Source of the DNA: Acinetobacter sp. ANC 4910
GTDB taxonomy: Bacteria; Pseudomonadota; Gammaproteobacteria; Pseudomonadales; Moraxellaceae
NCBI RefSeq assembly: GCF_004331035.1
Contig: NZ_SJNT01000008.1
Coordinates: 1-64,000, forward strand
Direction: 5' to 3'
DNA: 64,000 bases
Positions 1-7,195 of this stretch are shown here, in pieces (the stretch's first letter is position 1; each line of letters starts with the position of its first letter). Made by a program: the position numbers and the translations under genes. The notes beneath the pieces are model-generated. The model was not told the origin of the DNA, searched no databases, and saw only the letters and a list, made by a program, of their open reading frames with translations.

Positions 1-134
1 AATTTAGAGGGTCGCCCTGTTGATGATAAATGAAGATTGAGTACATCAATCATCACTTTATAAGTAGACCAAGATATTCCCGTTAGGCGTTTGAACTGAG
101 GATCAGTCAGTTTCTGTATATCAATATATTTCAT
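1..134 (-). CDS. IS5-like transposase, N-terminal fragment cut by window edge
   Basis: The first 44 codons of a minus-strand gene are present: the protein starts MKYIDIQKLTDPQFKRLTG and continues with a helical stretch typical of the N-terminal helix-turn-helix of IS5-family (ISL2-like) transposases common in Acinetobacter. The reading frame is open to position 1, so the rest of the element lies outside the window. An in-frame ATG five codons further upstream (positions 147-149) is possible, but the usual family start is MKYI. No clear Shine-Dalgarno is visible. Family assignment rests on recognition of the N-terminus only. Confidence 0.6.
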   Translation of the reverse strand, partial: MKYIDIQKLTDPQFKRLTGISWSTYKVMIDVLNLHLSSTGRPSK

Positions 135-156
135 GCATAAATTATGCATGAAATAT
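126..156. repeat. 31-bp near-uninterrupted palindrome over the transposase start codon
   Basis: Two 15-base arms (ATATTTCATGCATAA and its reverse complement) are separated by one base. The transposase start codon (132-134) lies inside the left arm. It could be a repressor operator or an mRNA hairpin hiding the start. Confidence 0.8.
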
Positions 157-536
157 CAAAAAATGTCGGTGCAGAATTACAGCAAATGATTGTTCGGTTT
201 ATGAGTTATGCAAGTTGTCTAATTAAAAATTTAATGAATTACATTCTTCTGATCCTGTCAGAATTTATCTCCATATGATCAGCAATTATTCATGTAATCA
301 CGTTCTAAGCATGAATAATCCAATAACATAAATTCAATCTATATCAATAGATAGCCATACCTAAAGGCTCATCGAACCAAATCTATCCGTATTTTTCTTC
401 AAATAGAATCCAGAATCCGTTGTTACGGCATTCTTTCTAAGTACCCTGTTCTCATGAGATTTTTTAAATTTTTAGCAGTTTCATGGTTTTCACTGCTAGG
501 GTGGAGCATCGTACCTATTTCCGAACTCCTAAAAGC
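157..536. other. Non-coding stretch beside the IS fragment
   Basis: This AT-rich region has no supported gene. The right end of the insertion sequence should fall here. A candidate is near 200-222, where the minus strand reads TTAGACAACTTGCATAACTC inward, but the other end is outside the window so it cannot be confirmed. A 37-codon reading frame at 454-567 begins MRFFKFLAVSWFSLLGW; it has no ribosome binding site and I do not call it. Confidence 0.4.
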
Positions 537-562
537 CATCAAGCACCCGAAGGTGCTTGATG
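537..562 (-). terminator. Terminator-like hairpin after the TRAP permease gene
   Basis: Perfect 11-bp stem CATCAAGCACC/GGTGCTTGATG with a four-base loop, 15 bp after the TRAP gene stop on the minus strand. It is followed only by a short T-run (GCTTTT), so termination may be partial. Confidence 0.6.
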
Positions 563-577
563 TATGACAGCATGTGA

Positions 578-2773
578 TTAATGATACCAACCAAATAATT
601 TAAAAATATAAGGAGCAAAAGTCACCAACATTAACGATGGAAATAACACCATAATCGGCAATAACCAACGTTCATAACGATAATAAAATTTGGTGTATTT
701 TTCTTTGGCTTCAGCATCCGCTGCTCGTACTTCATCATCCCCTACCGACATTCGGGTCAATAAGTGATTCAGTGCTACTGGTGGCGTGACATAACCCAAT
801 TCAAAAGCAACCAGTACGATCATCCAGAAATGAATTGGATGAATGCCATTTTCATAAGCCACAGGAGCAACAGTGGCAGCAACCAGAATTACCGCACCAA
901 ATGGATCGGTTGTCATACCTATAATTGCAAGCAGTAATGCAATAAATGCCAGCGAAATATAGATATTGCCTAAATGCGTTGGCAATAGGGTCACTACTTC
1001 TGAACGTTCAATCAGCCCGCCGACACTCGCGGATAAAGCCATTAAAATAATTAATGCCCCAATATGTCCAACAGTCTCAGCCGAAGCAAACCAAATCGAA
1101 CTCCCAAAACTGCGCCGATTTGCCTTATGTCCACCATGATCACGTAAAAATTGCGAATTTTGTTCATGCTCTAATGCCAATCTAGTATGTGCATCTTTAG
1201 GCTCTGGACTAAACCGATCGGCCCACCAGCGATCAAACATAATATAAGCAATCAGTATGATTGGAAGTACAACGGGCGCTGTAAATTCGTCCATTTGCGT
1301 ATCTAAACCATACTTATAAAAAGCAATGACAAGCATAGTAATCACAACGTATGGAATCACTGGAACACAAGCACGTAGCATTCCTGGAATGGCAACTTTC
1401 GGGGAATTCACTCGGAAACGAGTTTCTGCCAACCACAGTGAAATTCCCAAGAATACAAAAGCGGTTAACCAAAAAACATACATACCATGATCAAATAACT
1501 CATCTGAGGTGACATGACGGCTATCCAGCATCGAAATCAAAATAATCAATAAACATGGTCGTATAACAACACCAAGTGAACCCGACATTGCCGAAACAGC
1601 TAAGGCAAACTGACGGCGAGAACCTGCATTCCAAACTTCTTTATAAATGATGGCACCCGCAGCAACCACAAAAATCCCCGATGCGCCGGTATACGCTGTC
1701 GGAATCGCGGCGGCAATTAAAATTAACCACGTTAAGGTTTCTGGTGCTAAATTCCACGGGCGTAATATGCCTAAAAATAGATCCATGACACGCGTTTGAG
1801 TCAGCAACATCCCTGCCCAAATGAACAATGCTAAATTTAAGAAAATTCCTGAAAATTCAACCAAAATACCGAGATAAATCCCTTGCCCCATCGGATAGTC
1901 CATGAAGAAGGTAAATGCAATGCCTGTAATAATGGCCATGTATGCATATAAAGGTACACTGAGCAGCGCTAAACCAACATTTCCACCTGCTTGTTTTGGT
2001 GCTGGGGGCATAAAGAGCTGAAATAAGCTCAAAATTGTCTGGATCATAAATAATCCGATCCAAATCCAATATCCCGCTAAGGTTTCAAAAGTACTGCTCA
2101 CGCCAGAATTAATAACCGAATGATACTGACTCACAACGGAATAACTCAGTAAGCCATTCCCCATAATCATAAATAAGGCATAAACACGGTAATCAATTTT
2201 TGAAGCTGGTGCGCGTAAGCCAATATGGTGATATTTCACAGTAGCTGAAATTGCCGCGAAGAACACCATCACCAATAAGATGAGTACACGATTCTCAGAG
2301 CCAAATTTAAAAATACCGAAAAAGCCTGTTTCTATGGTTCTATAGGTTCTTAAACTTGGATGATCATCTAGATATTTCATAGATTTATCATAAAACTGAT
2401 ATTTTTCTTCACATTGCCGTACACCCGCCAATACGGAAGCACGTACATCTGACTCCGAGGCTGTACCAAAAATATCAGCAAACTCATCAGCTGAACTGGC
2501 TTGCATTTGAGTCCGCACTAAAGCATCAACATCTGGGTGACGATTACAATCGGGTTTAACAGGTTCCGCTCGAAGAAATGAGTACTGCATACCCACTGTT
2601 TCATTCCCATACAACCGCTCTCCTACACGTAAGAGCTGTCCATGAATCATTTCACCTGTGCCAATAATCAACGTCAAAATTAACAACAGCAAGATTACAA
2701 ACGTTGAAATCCATTCTGTCCAAATATTCTTGATTAGGTCTAGTCCAGACCTTTTCTGTCCTGCATCCTTCAT
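578..2773 (-). CDS. TRAP transporter large permease (DctM type, with N-terminal extension)
   Basis: A polytopic membrane protein of about 731 residues whose C-terminal two thirds resemble DctM, the large permease of TRAP secondary transporters that import carboxylates with a sodium gradient. Visible are many hydrophobic helices, a family-like PTAYTGASGIFV stretch and a GMTTDPFGAVIL loop. The first roughly 300 residues carry about four membrane segments and a Cys-containing soluble loop after the first helix, so a DctQ-like small permease may be fused. I chose the ATG at 2773 because AGGA lies six bases upstream; starts at 2800 or a TTG at 2806 lack one. It is the last gene of a three-gene operon with the rhombosortase and a TatT-like lipoprotein. 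No DctP binding protein is in the window. Confidence 0.8.
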   Translation of the reverse strand: MKDAGQKRSGLDLIKNIWTEWISTFVILLLLILTLIIGTGEMIHGQLLRVGERLYGNETVGMQYSFLRAEPVKPDCNRHPDVDALVRTQMQASSADEFADIFGTASESDVRASVLAGVRQCEEKYQFYDKSMKYLDDHPSLRTYRTIETGFFGIFKFGSENRVLILLVMVFFAAISATVKYHHIGLRAPASKIDYRVYALFMIMGNGLLSYSVVSQYHSVINSGVSSTFETLAGYWIWIGLFMIQTILSLFQLFMPPAPKQAGGNVGLALLSVPLYAYMAIITGIAFTFFMDYPMGQGIYLGILVEFSGIFLNLALFIWAGMLLTQTRVMDLFLGILRPWNLAPETLTWLILIAAAIPTAYTGASGIFVVAAGAIIYKEVWNAGSRRQFALAVSAMSGSLGVVIRPCLLIILISMLDSRHVTSDELFDHGMYVFWLTAFVFLGISLWLAETRFRVNSPKVAIPGMLRACVPVIPYVVITMLVIAFYKYGLDTQMDEFTAPVVLPIILIAYIMFDRWWADRFSPEPKDAHTRLALEHEQNSQFLRDHGGHKANRRSFGSSIWFASAETVGHIGALIILMALSASVGGLIERSEVVTLLPTHLGNIYISLAFIALLLAIIGMTTDPFGAVILVAATVAPVAYENGIHPIHFWMIVLVAFELGYVTPPVALNHLLTRMSVGDDEVRAADAEAKEKYTKFYYRYERWLLPIMVLFPSLMLVTFAPYIFKLFGWYH

Positions 2774-2936
2774 ATGTGTTCCTATTTTTATTTTACTCAT
2801 CACCAATGATGGTGTAGATATCCTTCAAGGACAGAACATCTCCATATTCTGTGCCAATCTTTATTGTTCAGCTTCACTCTGCATGTATTTTGGACTGAAT
2901 AAAATGACTGTTTTTGTTTTCTTTCTGCCTAAAATG

Positions 2937-3518
2937 TCAACTTTTAGAAGTAACTATCCGATAATGAAAAGGAAAATATAATAAACCAAAGACCATTCCC
3001 CAGAATGCGCCCAGCAAATGTGCTTCAACCAATACAGGGCTGCCGATCAGTTCTGCTGTTCCAGTATTACCAACCGTGTTTTCCCAAATCAATTTCAGCA
3101 CAATCAGCCCCAGTACTAGGGCGGCAAATTTACGTTCATGCGTATAACTTAAGTGGATCAATGCCACTGCGACATAAGCACCGTGCAATACGCCTGATAG
3201 TCCAGCATAAGCCTCAATGTCAGGAAAAACGTAATAGAAACTTAAGCTGATACAGACTGGAAGCACGACCAATAGGGCAGCCAAATGCCAGATTCTGACA
3301 TGTGGAAAAATAAAAGGGAAACAGGCAAAGGCAAGCATATTCAGCAAATAATGTATCCATCCGACATGTACCCAATGTCCTGTCCAAAGACGCCAGAATT
3401 GCTCCAACAAATCTGGGCGCCAATAGATAAAATAGTCTGCAAAAATCTGTAAACAAGCAGATATTGAGGCAACTCCTGCAATAAAGACCACCTTTCGAGC
3501 AAAATATGGGTCATTCAT
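2937..3518 (-). CDS. rrtA: Rhombosortase (rhomboid-family intramembrane protease)
   Basis: A membrane protein of 193 residues with about six hydrophobic segments. The GLSGVLHGAYVA stretch contains the rhomboid Ser motif (GxSG), here followed by His, and a later EAHLLGAFWG segment supplies the catalytic-His region. This short form fits rhombosortases, which cleave proteins bearing a C-terminal GlyGly-CTERM tail before type II secretion. The ATG at 3518 has GGGAG six bases upstream; the ATG at 3524 abuts it and is rejected. It lies between the TatT-like lipoprotein gene and the TRAP permease gene on the same strand. No GlyGly-CTERM substrate is visible in this window. Confidence 0.75.
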   Translation of the reverse strand: MNDPYFARKVVFIAGVASISACLQIFADYFIYWRPDLLEQFWRLWTGHWVHVGWIHYLLNMLAFACFPFIFPHVRIWHLAALLVVLPVCISLSFYYVFPDIEAYAGLSGVLHGAYVAVALIHLSYTHERKFAALVLGLIVLKLIWENTVGNTGTAELIGSPVLVEAHLLGAFWGMVFGLLYFPFHYRIVTSKS

Positions 3519-3567
3519 CAGCATCTCCCTCGATTCCTACAGCAATTCTTGTATTGATACTTCAACG

Positions 3568-4638
3568 CTATGGGCTATTTTTTGCCGTACTTGCGGCATC
3601 CTCTGTGGCATTGAATAAGTCATCCAAGCCAGAACTATCCTCTTGCTCATCCCAGAATTTCTGCATACCATCATCGGCTGTACGTTTGCCTGTGTGTTCC
3701 GTCCAGTAGCGGTCTGAAATACCCTGCACCATACTGGCGGCCATACTGTCAATCAGCTTAAACTGAGGATTAACAGGTTTTTCATCTGAACGTGCCGCAG
3801 CAAACTGTTTTAAAGCATCACGAATTTTGGCATCATCGCCACTGGCTTGTGCTGCTACTGCATATAAGGCATGAGATAAGCGTACGCCTTTTTGCTCACC
3901 AATTTGCATGGATTGTTTAAGGGTTTGGTATGGATCTGGTTTACCATCTCCAGCACCTGGCAGCAAAGTCCAAATGGCCGCACGCGTTGCCTCGGGTGCC
4001 CCCCAAAACTTTTCATTGTTCAAGCACACCATACCGCGCTCTACAATTGCTGCAATATCTTTCGGTACATTGACTGAACCGCCCGCGTTGATGTCATTGG
4101 TCATGGCTTGTACACCGCTGATCAAGCCCAATAAGTACACGGTCTGATCAATGTCACTTTTCATTTTTGGGCAACTCTCACCCAATTCTTGCTGATACTT
4201 GGCTTGCCAACGCTTCTCTAAAAGTTGATAACCCGCATATTGCCGCTGTGCTGCTACAGCTGACCAACGCTTTTGCTCAATACGTGCATCTTGAGCTTCT
4301 ATCACCTGCCCTGCTTTAGACGCACGTAAATACCGTAGTTCAGCATCAAGGGCTCTGTTTTCGGCACATGTGCCCGCAGCAGAATAGAGTAAAATTGCTA
4401 TACGCGTCGGATCTGCACCCATATCTTGGGTTGACATAATTGCAGGTGTTAACGCATTCCCCGAATTACACACCATATCCGCATCTTCCATAGCTAAAAT
4501 GGGCGGAACAATATGCTTTTCGCTAAATCCTAAAGCGACATTCGCACCAGATTTCACCACATGCGAACATCCTGTAAATACGGTTGTTGTAATCATTAAA
4601 ATCGCCATACCTTGGCCAATTTTCTGGACTTGCGACAT
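3568..4638 (-). CDS. Putative lipoprotein, TatT-like TRAP-associated component
   Basis: A protein of 356 residues with a signal peptide ending in a lipobox (VFTGC, Cys24), so it is probably an outer-membrane or periplasmic lipoprotein. The rest is mostly helical and Ala/Gln-rich, as in TPR-like folds, with two conserved-looking Cys residues. The overall look and the adjacent TRAP permease suggest the TRAP transporter T-component (TatT) family, which forms complexes with the substrate-binding P component. That assignment is inference from context and general resemblance. AGGA lies upstream of the ATG at 4638. It is the first gene of the operon, with 49 bp to the rhombosortase gene. Confidence 0.6.
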   Translation of the reverse strand: MSQVQKIGQGMAILMITTTVFTGCSHVVKSGANVALGFSEKHIVPPILAMEDADMVCNSGNALTPAIMSTQDMGADPTRIAILLYSAAGTCAENRALDAELRYLRASKAGQVIEAQDARIEQKRWSAVAAQRQYAGYQLLEKRWQAKYQQELGESCPKMKSDIDQTVYLLGLISGVQAMTNDINAGGSVNVPKDIAAIVERGMVCLNNEKFWGAPEATRAAIWTLLPGAGDGKPDPYQTLKQSMQIGEQKGVRLSHALYAVAAQASGDDAKIRDALKQFAAARSDEKPVNPQFKLIDSMAASMVQGISDRYWTEHTGKRTADDGMQKFWDEQEDSSGLDDLFNATEDAASTAKNSP

Positions 4639-4859
4639 CTTCCTGTCCTCTATATTTTTTGTTTGTGTCCTTCGCAGTAAACATAGCAGAAGCTATTTTC
4701 GAATAAAAGAGTATTTACTCTAATTCAAAGGATTACTTTGCCATGAAAAATAAAGAGAAAAATTGACTGTAGCAGCAGGATTGTTAAATTTTGGGCAAAA
4801 AAAAGTAGCATTGCGACGGTTCAGCACATGCTACCTATTAAATGAACGCCCGATGGGCT

Positions 4860-4961
4860 TTATGTTTGTGCAAATCGATCCTTCAGCACAGTTCCTAAAC
4901 GTCCTACAACAATTGCCAAAACAATCGCGACCATTAGAAACGACCACGTTGGAAAAATCAT
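4860..4961 (-). CDS. Unannotated 33-residue single-span membrane protein
   Basis: A short gene, easily missed. GAGGAGA lies six bases before the ATG at 4961. The product starts MIFPTWSFLMVAIVLAIVVG, a clear hydrophobic helix, followed by a basic segment (RLGTVLKDRFAQT) that predicts a cytoplasmic C-terminus. It stops at TAA (4860-4862), just before a small GCCC-GAT-GGGC hairpin. Upstream there are three TGTCTAACAA repeats that can act as -35 boxes. I do not recognise the protein. The strong ribosome site and the coherent membrane topology are the reasons for calling it. Roles such as a regulator of a membrane complex are speculation. Confidence 0.6.
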   Translation of the reverse strand: MIFPTWSFLMVAIVLAIVVGRLGTVLKDRFAQT

Positions 4962-5029
4962 AGCGATCTCCTCGTTTGCTGTTGCGTGGTTTTAATGTAC
5001 AAAGAAAATACAGATTAGTCTGTAAAAAT

Positions 5030-5155
5030 TGTCTAACAATTTATACTTTATGCCAATATATTTATTTTTTGTCTAACAAAGCATTAACGAATTAATATTA
5101 AAATTTTGTTTTATATACTTTAATTAAATTGATAAAATTATTAACTGTCTAACAA
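5030..5155 (-). promoter_or_regulatory. Three direct TGTCTAACAA repeats, possible tandem promoters
   Basis: Identical 10-mers at 5030-5039, 5070-5079 and 5146-5155 (minus strand TTGTTAGACA). In each copy TAGACA matches five of six bases of a -35 box, and 17 bp downstream lie TTTAAT, CATAAA and TGTATT. This could drive the 33-residue gene from several starts, or bind a regulator. Confidence 0.5.
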
Positions 5156-5539
5156 TCAGAACATTTTTGCCAACAATTTAAGTTTTTTCCAGTCTTTGAG
5201 TATTAACTGATCATACCAAATGACATAGCTACAAGATGATTGTTGTTGGAAATAAAGCACAATATAAAAATGATGATCAACCACTCGCGTAAGTCGCATG
5301 TGCTGTACAACCTGATCGGTTGGCTGAACAGACCATTCATCTATCGAAAATGCTTCAAAATAATGAAGTGTGGCGCGCTTAAATTGCATCCAAAAAGAAA
5401 ATAGCAGCACAATCAAAATAAGTACGGCCAACCAGACAGGCAATAAAACCGAAACTAAACATTGAATAAGAAACAATAGACCAATCTGAAACACAATCGC
5501 CACGCGACTGCGTTTCAAATAATATGCGGTGTTAGCCAT
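5156..5539 (-). CDS. ygfX: YgfX-like membrane protein
   Basis: A protein of 127 residues with a basic N-terminus, two adjacent hydrophobic helices (about residues 14-50), and a soluble beta-rich domain of about 75 residues. This is the architecture of YgfX/CptA, the membrane partner encoded with SdhE. The start codon overlaps the end of sdhE by 8 bp, so the two are translationally coupled. YgfX was proposed to be a toxin acting on cell-division or cytoskeletal proteins in E. coli, while other work links it to flavinylation; the sequence here does not decide. Sequence resemblance is weak, so the call depends mainly on topology and the neighbour. Confidence 0.65.
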   Translation of the reverse strand: MANTAYYLKRSRVAIVFQIGLLFLIQCLVSVLLPVWLAVLILIVLLFSFWMQFKRATLHYFEAFSIDEWSVQPTDQVVQHMRLTRVVDHHFYIVLYFQQQSSCSYVIWYDQLILKDWKKLKLLAKMF

Positions 5540-5789
5540 GAACGTAATGCTTTAATTTAAGAATAAACGTCTTAATTTCAGCACGTGGCGGTTCGCCGAC
5601 TTCCATAAACCAATCGAGTAAATCAGGGTCTTCTTGTTCAACTAATTCTGCAAATAACGCTTTTTCTTCAGGAGATGCAGCTAAATAATAATTTCGAACA
5701 TACGGGTCAAAATACACATCTATTTCTTTTAAACCACGACGTGCACGATAAATCACTTTGCGTTCTTCAAGCGTCATTTCTTCGCTCAT
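5532..5789 (-). CDS. sdhE: FAD assembly factor SdhE
   Basis: A small acidic protein of 85 residues containing the signature RRGLKEID (RGxxE, about residues 17-24) and DPDLLDWFM (about 54-62), both diagnostic for SdhE/YgfY. SdhE promotes covalent attachment of FAD to the flavoprotein subunits of succinate dehydrogenase and fumarate reductase in the cytoplasm. The length matches the family. AGGGG is placed a few bases before the ATG at 5789. It is the first gene of a two-gene unit with ygfX. Confidence 0.9.
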   Translation of the reverse strand: MSEEMTLEERKVIYRARRGLKEIDVYFDPYVRNYYLAASPEEKALFAELVEQEDPDLLDWFMEVGEPPRAEIKTFILKLKHYVHG

Positions 5790-5960
5790 TGTATTCCCCT
5801 AGACCAAACAGAAGTGCCTTAGTTTAACCGAATCATTGGCGAAGTTTCGAGACATTTCCCCTGAATGACCAAATCTACCAATTTTTTTATGGAATTGAGC
5901 ATTGCTCACATTGCCCAAGTCACCACAGATCTTTTAATTTCAACCTCACAATGATAATTA

Positions 5961-7148
5961 ATGGACATCATAATCATGCAATCTGGAGCCATTCGCCCAC
6001 TGACCCACATGTTACCAAGACAACTGTTCAATTCGGAACATGAAGCATTCCGTGACATGGTACGCAAGTTTTATACTCAAGAGGTTGTACCGAATACCGA
6101 AAAATATGAACAACAACAACATGTTGATCGAGATTTATGGAATAAAGCCGGTCAGTTGGGCCTACTCTGTGCCACCATGCCCGAAGCTTATGGTGGTTCT
6201 GGTGTTGATCGTCTATACAGCATGATCCTAATTGAAGAGCAAGCCTATGCAATGGACTCCGCAACAGGATTCTCTCTGCATTCCGACATTGTCGCCAATT
6301 ATATTTTTAACTTTGGGAATGAAGCACAAAAACAGCACTGGCTACCGAAAATGGCAACAGGTGAAGTCGTTACCGCCATTGCAATGACCGAACCTAGCAC
6401 GGGTTCAGACTTACAAGCCATCAAGACAACTGCCATCCTTGAGGGGGATGAATATGTTATTAATGGTTCTAAAATCTTTATCACCAATGGTTATCTGTGT
6501 GATATGGCAATTGTGGTCTGTAAAACGGGCCACAGTGACAAAGGTTCTGCCAATCTCTCACTGATTATGGTCGAAGCCAAACGTGTCGGTTTCAGCAAAG
6601 GCAAGCCGCTCAATAAAATTGGCATGAAAGGTCAAGACACCTGCGAGCTATTCTTTGATGACGTGCATGTACCCAAGCACAACCTCCTGGGTGCAGAAGG
6701 TATGGGCTTTATGATGCTAATGAAAGAATTGGCATGGGAACGTATGCTAGTGGCAATTATTTGTCAGGCAGGTGCCGAAGCAGCATTTGCACATACCGTT
6801 CAATATACGAAAGAACGTCAAGCTTTTGGCAAAAGTATTTCTAATTTTCAAAATACTCGCTTTAAATTGGCTGAACTCCGCACCGAAATCGATTTTTGTC
6901 GTGCCTATCTTGATCGCTGTATGCAACTTCAACTTACAGAGCAATTAGCTGTCGATGCCGCAGCAGCTGCCAAATACAAAATCTCAGAAATGTTTTCTAA
7001 AGTGGTCGATGAATGCTTACAACTGCACGGTGGTTATGGCTACATGCTGGAATATCCAATTGCACGTGCGTATATCGATAACCGTGCCAATCGCATTTAC
7101 GCAGGCACCAATGAAATTATGAAAGAGCTAATTTCACGAACTTTATAA
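5961..7148 (+). CDS. Acyl-CoA dehydrogenase, long-chain/isovaleryl-like
   Basis: A 395-residue flavoprotein that oxidises acyl-CoA to trans-2-enoyl-CoA. Family features are present: AMTEPSTGSD for FAD/substrate contact, a KERQAFGKSI stretch, and LHGGYGYMLEYP near the C-terminus. The usual medium-chain catalytic Glu (YEGT) is replaced by Ala in IYAGTNEIMKEL. The Glu of ELAWERM (about residue 260) sits where long-chain and isovaleryl-CoA dehydrogenases carry the catalytic base, which places this enzyme with that subgroup. The start could also be the ATG at 5976; neither has a strong ribosome site. It converges on almA, and the substrate is not known. Confidence 0.85.
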   Translation: MDIIIMQSGAIRPLTHMLPRQLFNSEHEAFRDMVRKFYTQEVVPNTEKYEQQQHVDRDLWNKAGQLGLLCATMPEAYGGSGVDRLYSMILIEEQAYAMDSATGFSLHSDIVANYIFNFGNEAQKQHWLPKMATGEVVTAIAMTEPSTGSDLQAIKTTAILEGDEYVINGSKIFITNGYLCDMAIVVCKTGHSDKGSANLSLIMVEAKRVGFSKGKPLNKIGMKGQDTCELFFDDVHVPKHNLLGAEGMGFMMLMKELAWERMLVAIICQAGAEAAFAHTVQYTKERQAFGKSISNFQNTRFKLAELRTEIDFCRAYLDRCMQLQLTEQLAVDAAAAAKYKISEMFSKVVDECLQLHGGYGYMLEYPIARAYIDNRANRIYAGTNEIMKELISRTL

Positions 7149-7156
7149 CATCATAA

Positions 7157-7181
7157 AAAAAGGAGCTTAATGCTCCTTTTT
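7157..7181. terminator. Bidirectional terminator between acyl-CoA dehydrogenase and almA
   Basis: AAAAAGGAGC/GCTCCTTTTT stem with a TTAAT loop, flanked by A-run and T-run, serving both convergent genes. Confidence 0.9.
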
Positions 7182-7195
7182 GATTACTTCATAGC

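Noticed and set aside
454..567. A 37-codon frame beginning MRFFKFLAVSWF on the plus strand
   Set aside because: No ribosome site, overlaps a terminator-like hairpin and no support beyond being open.
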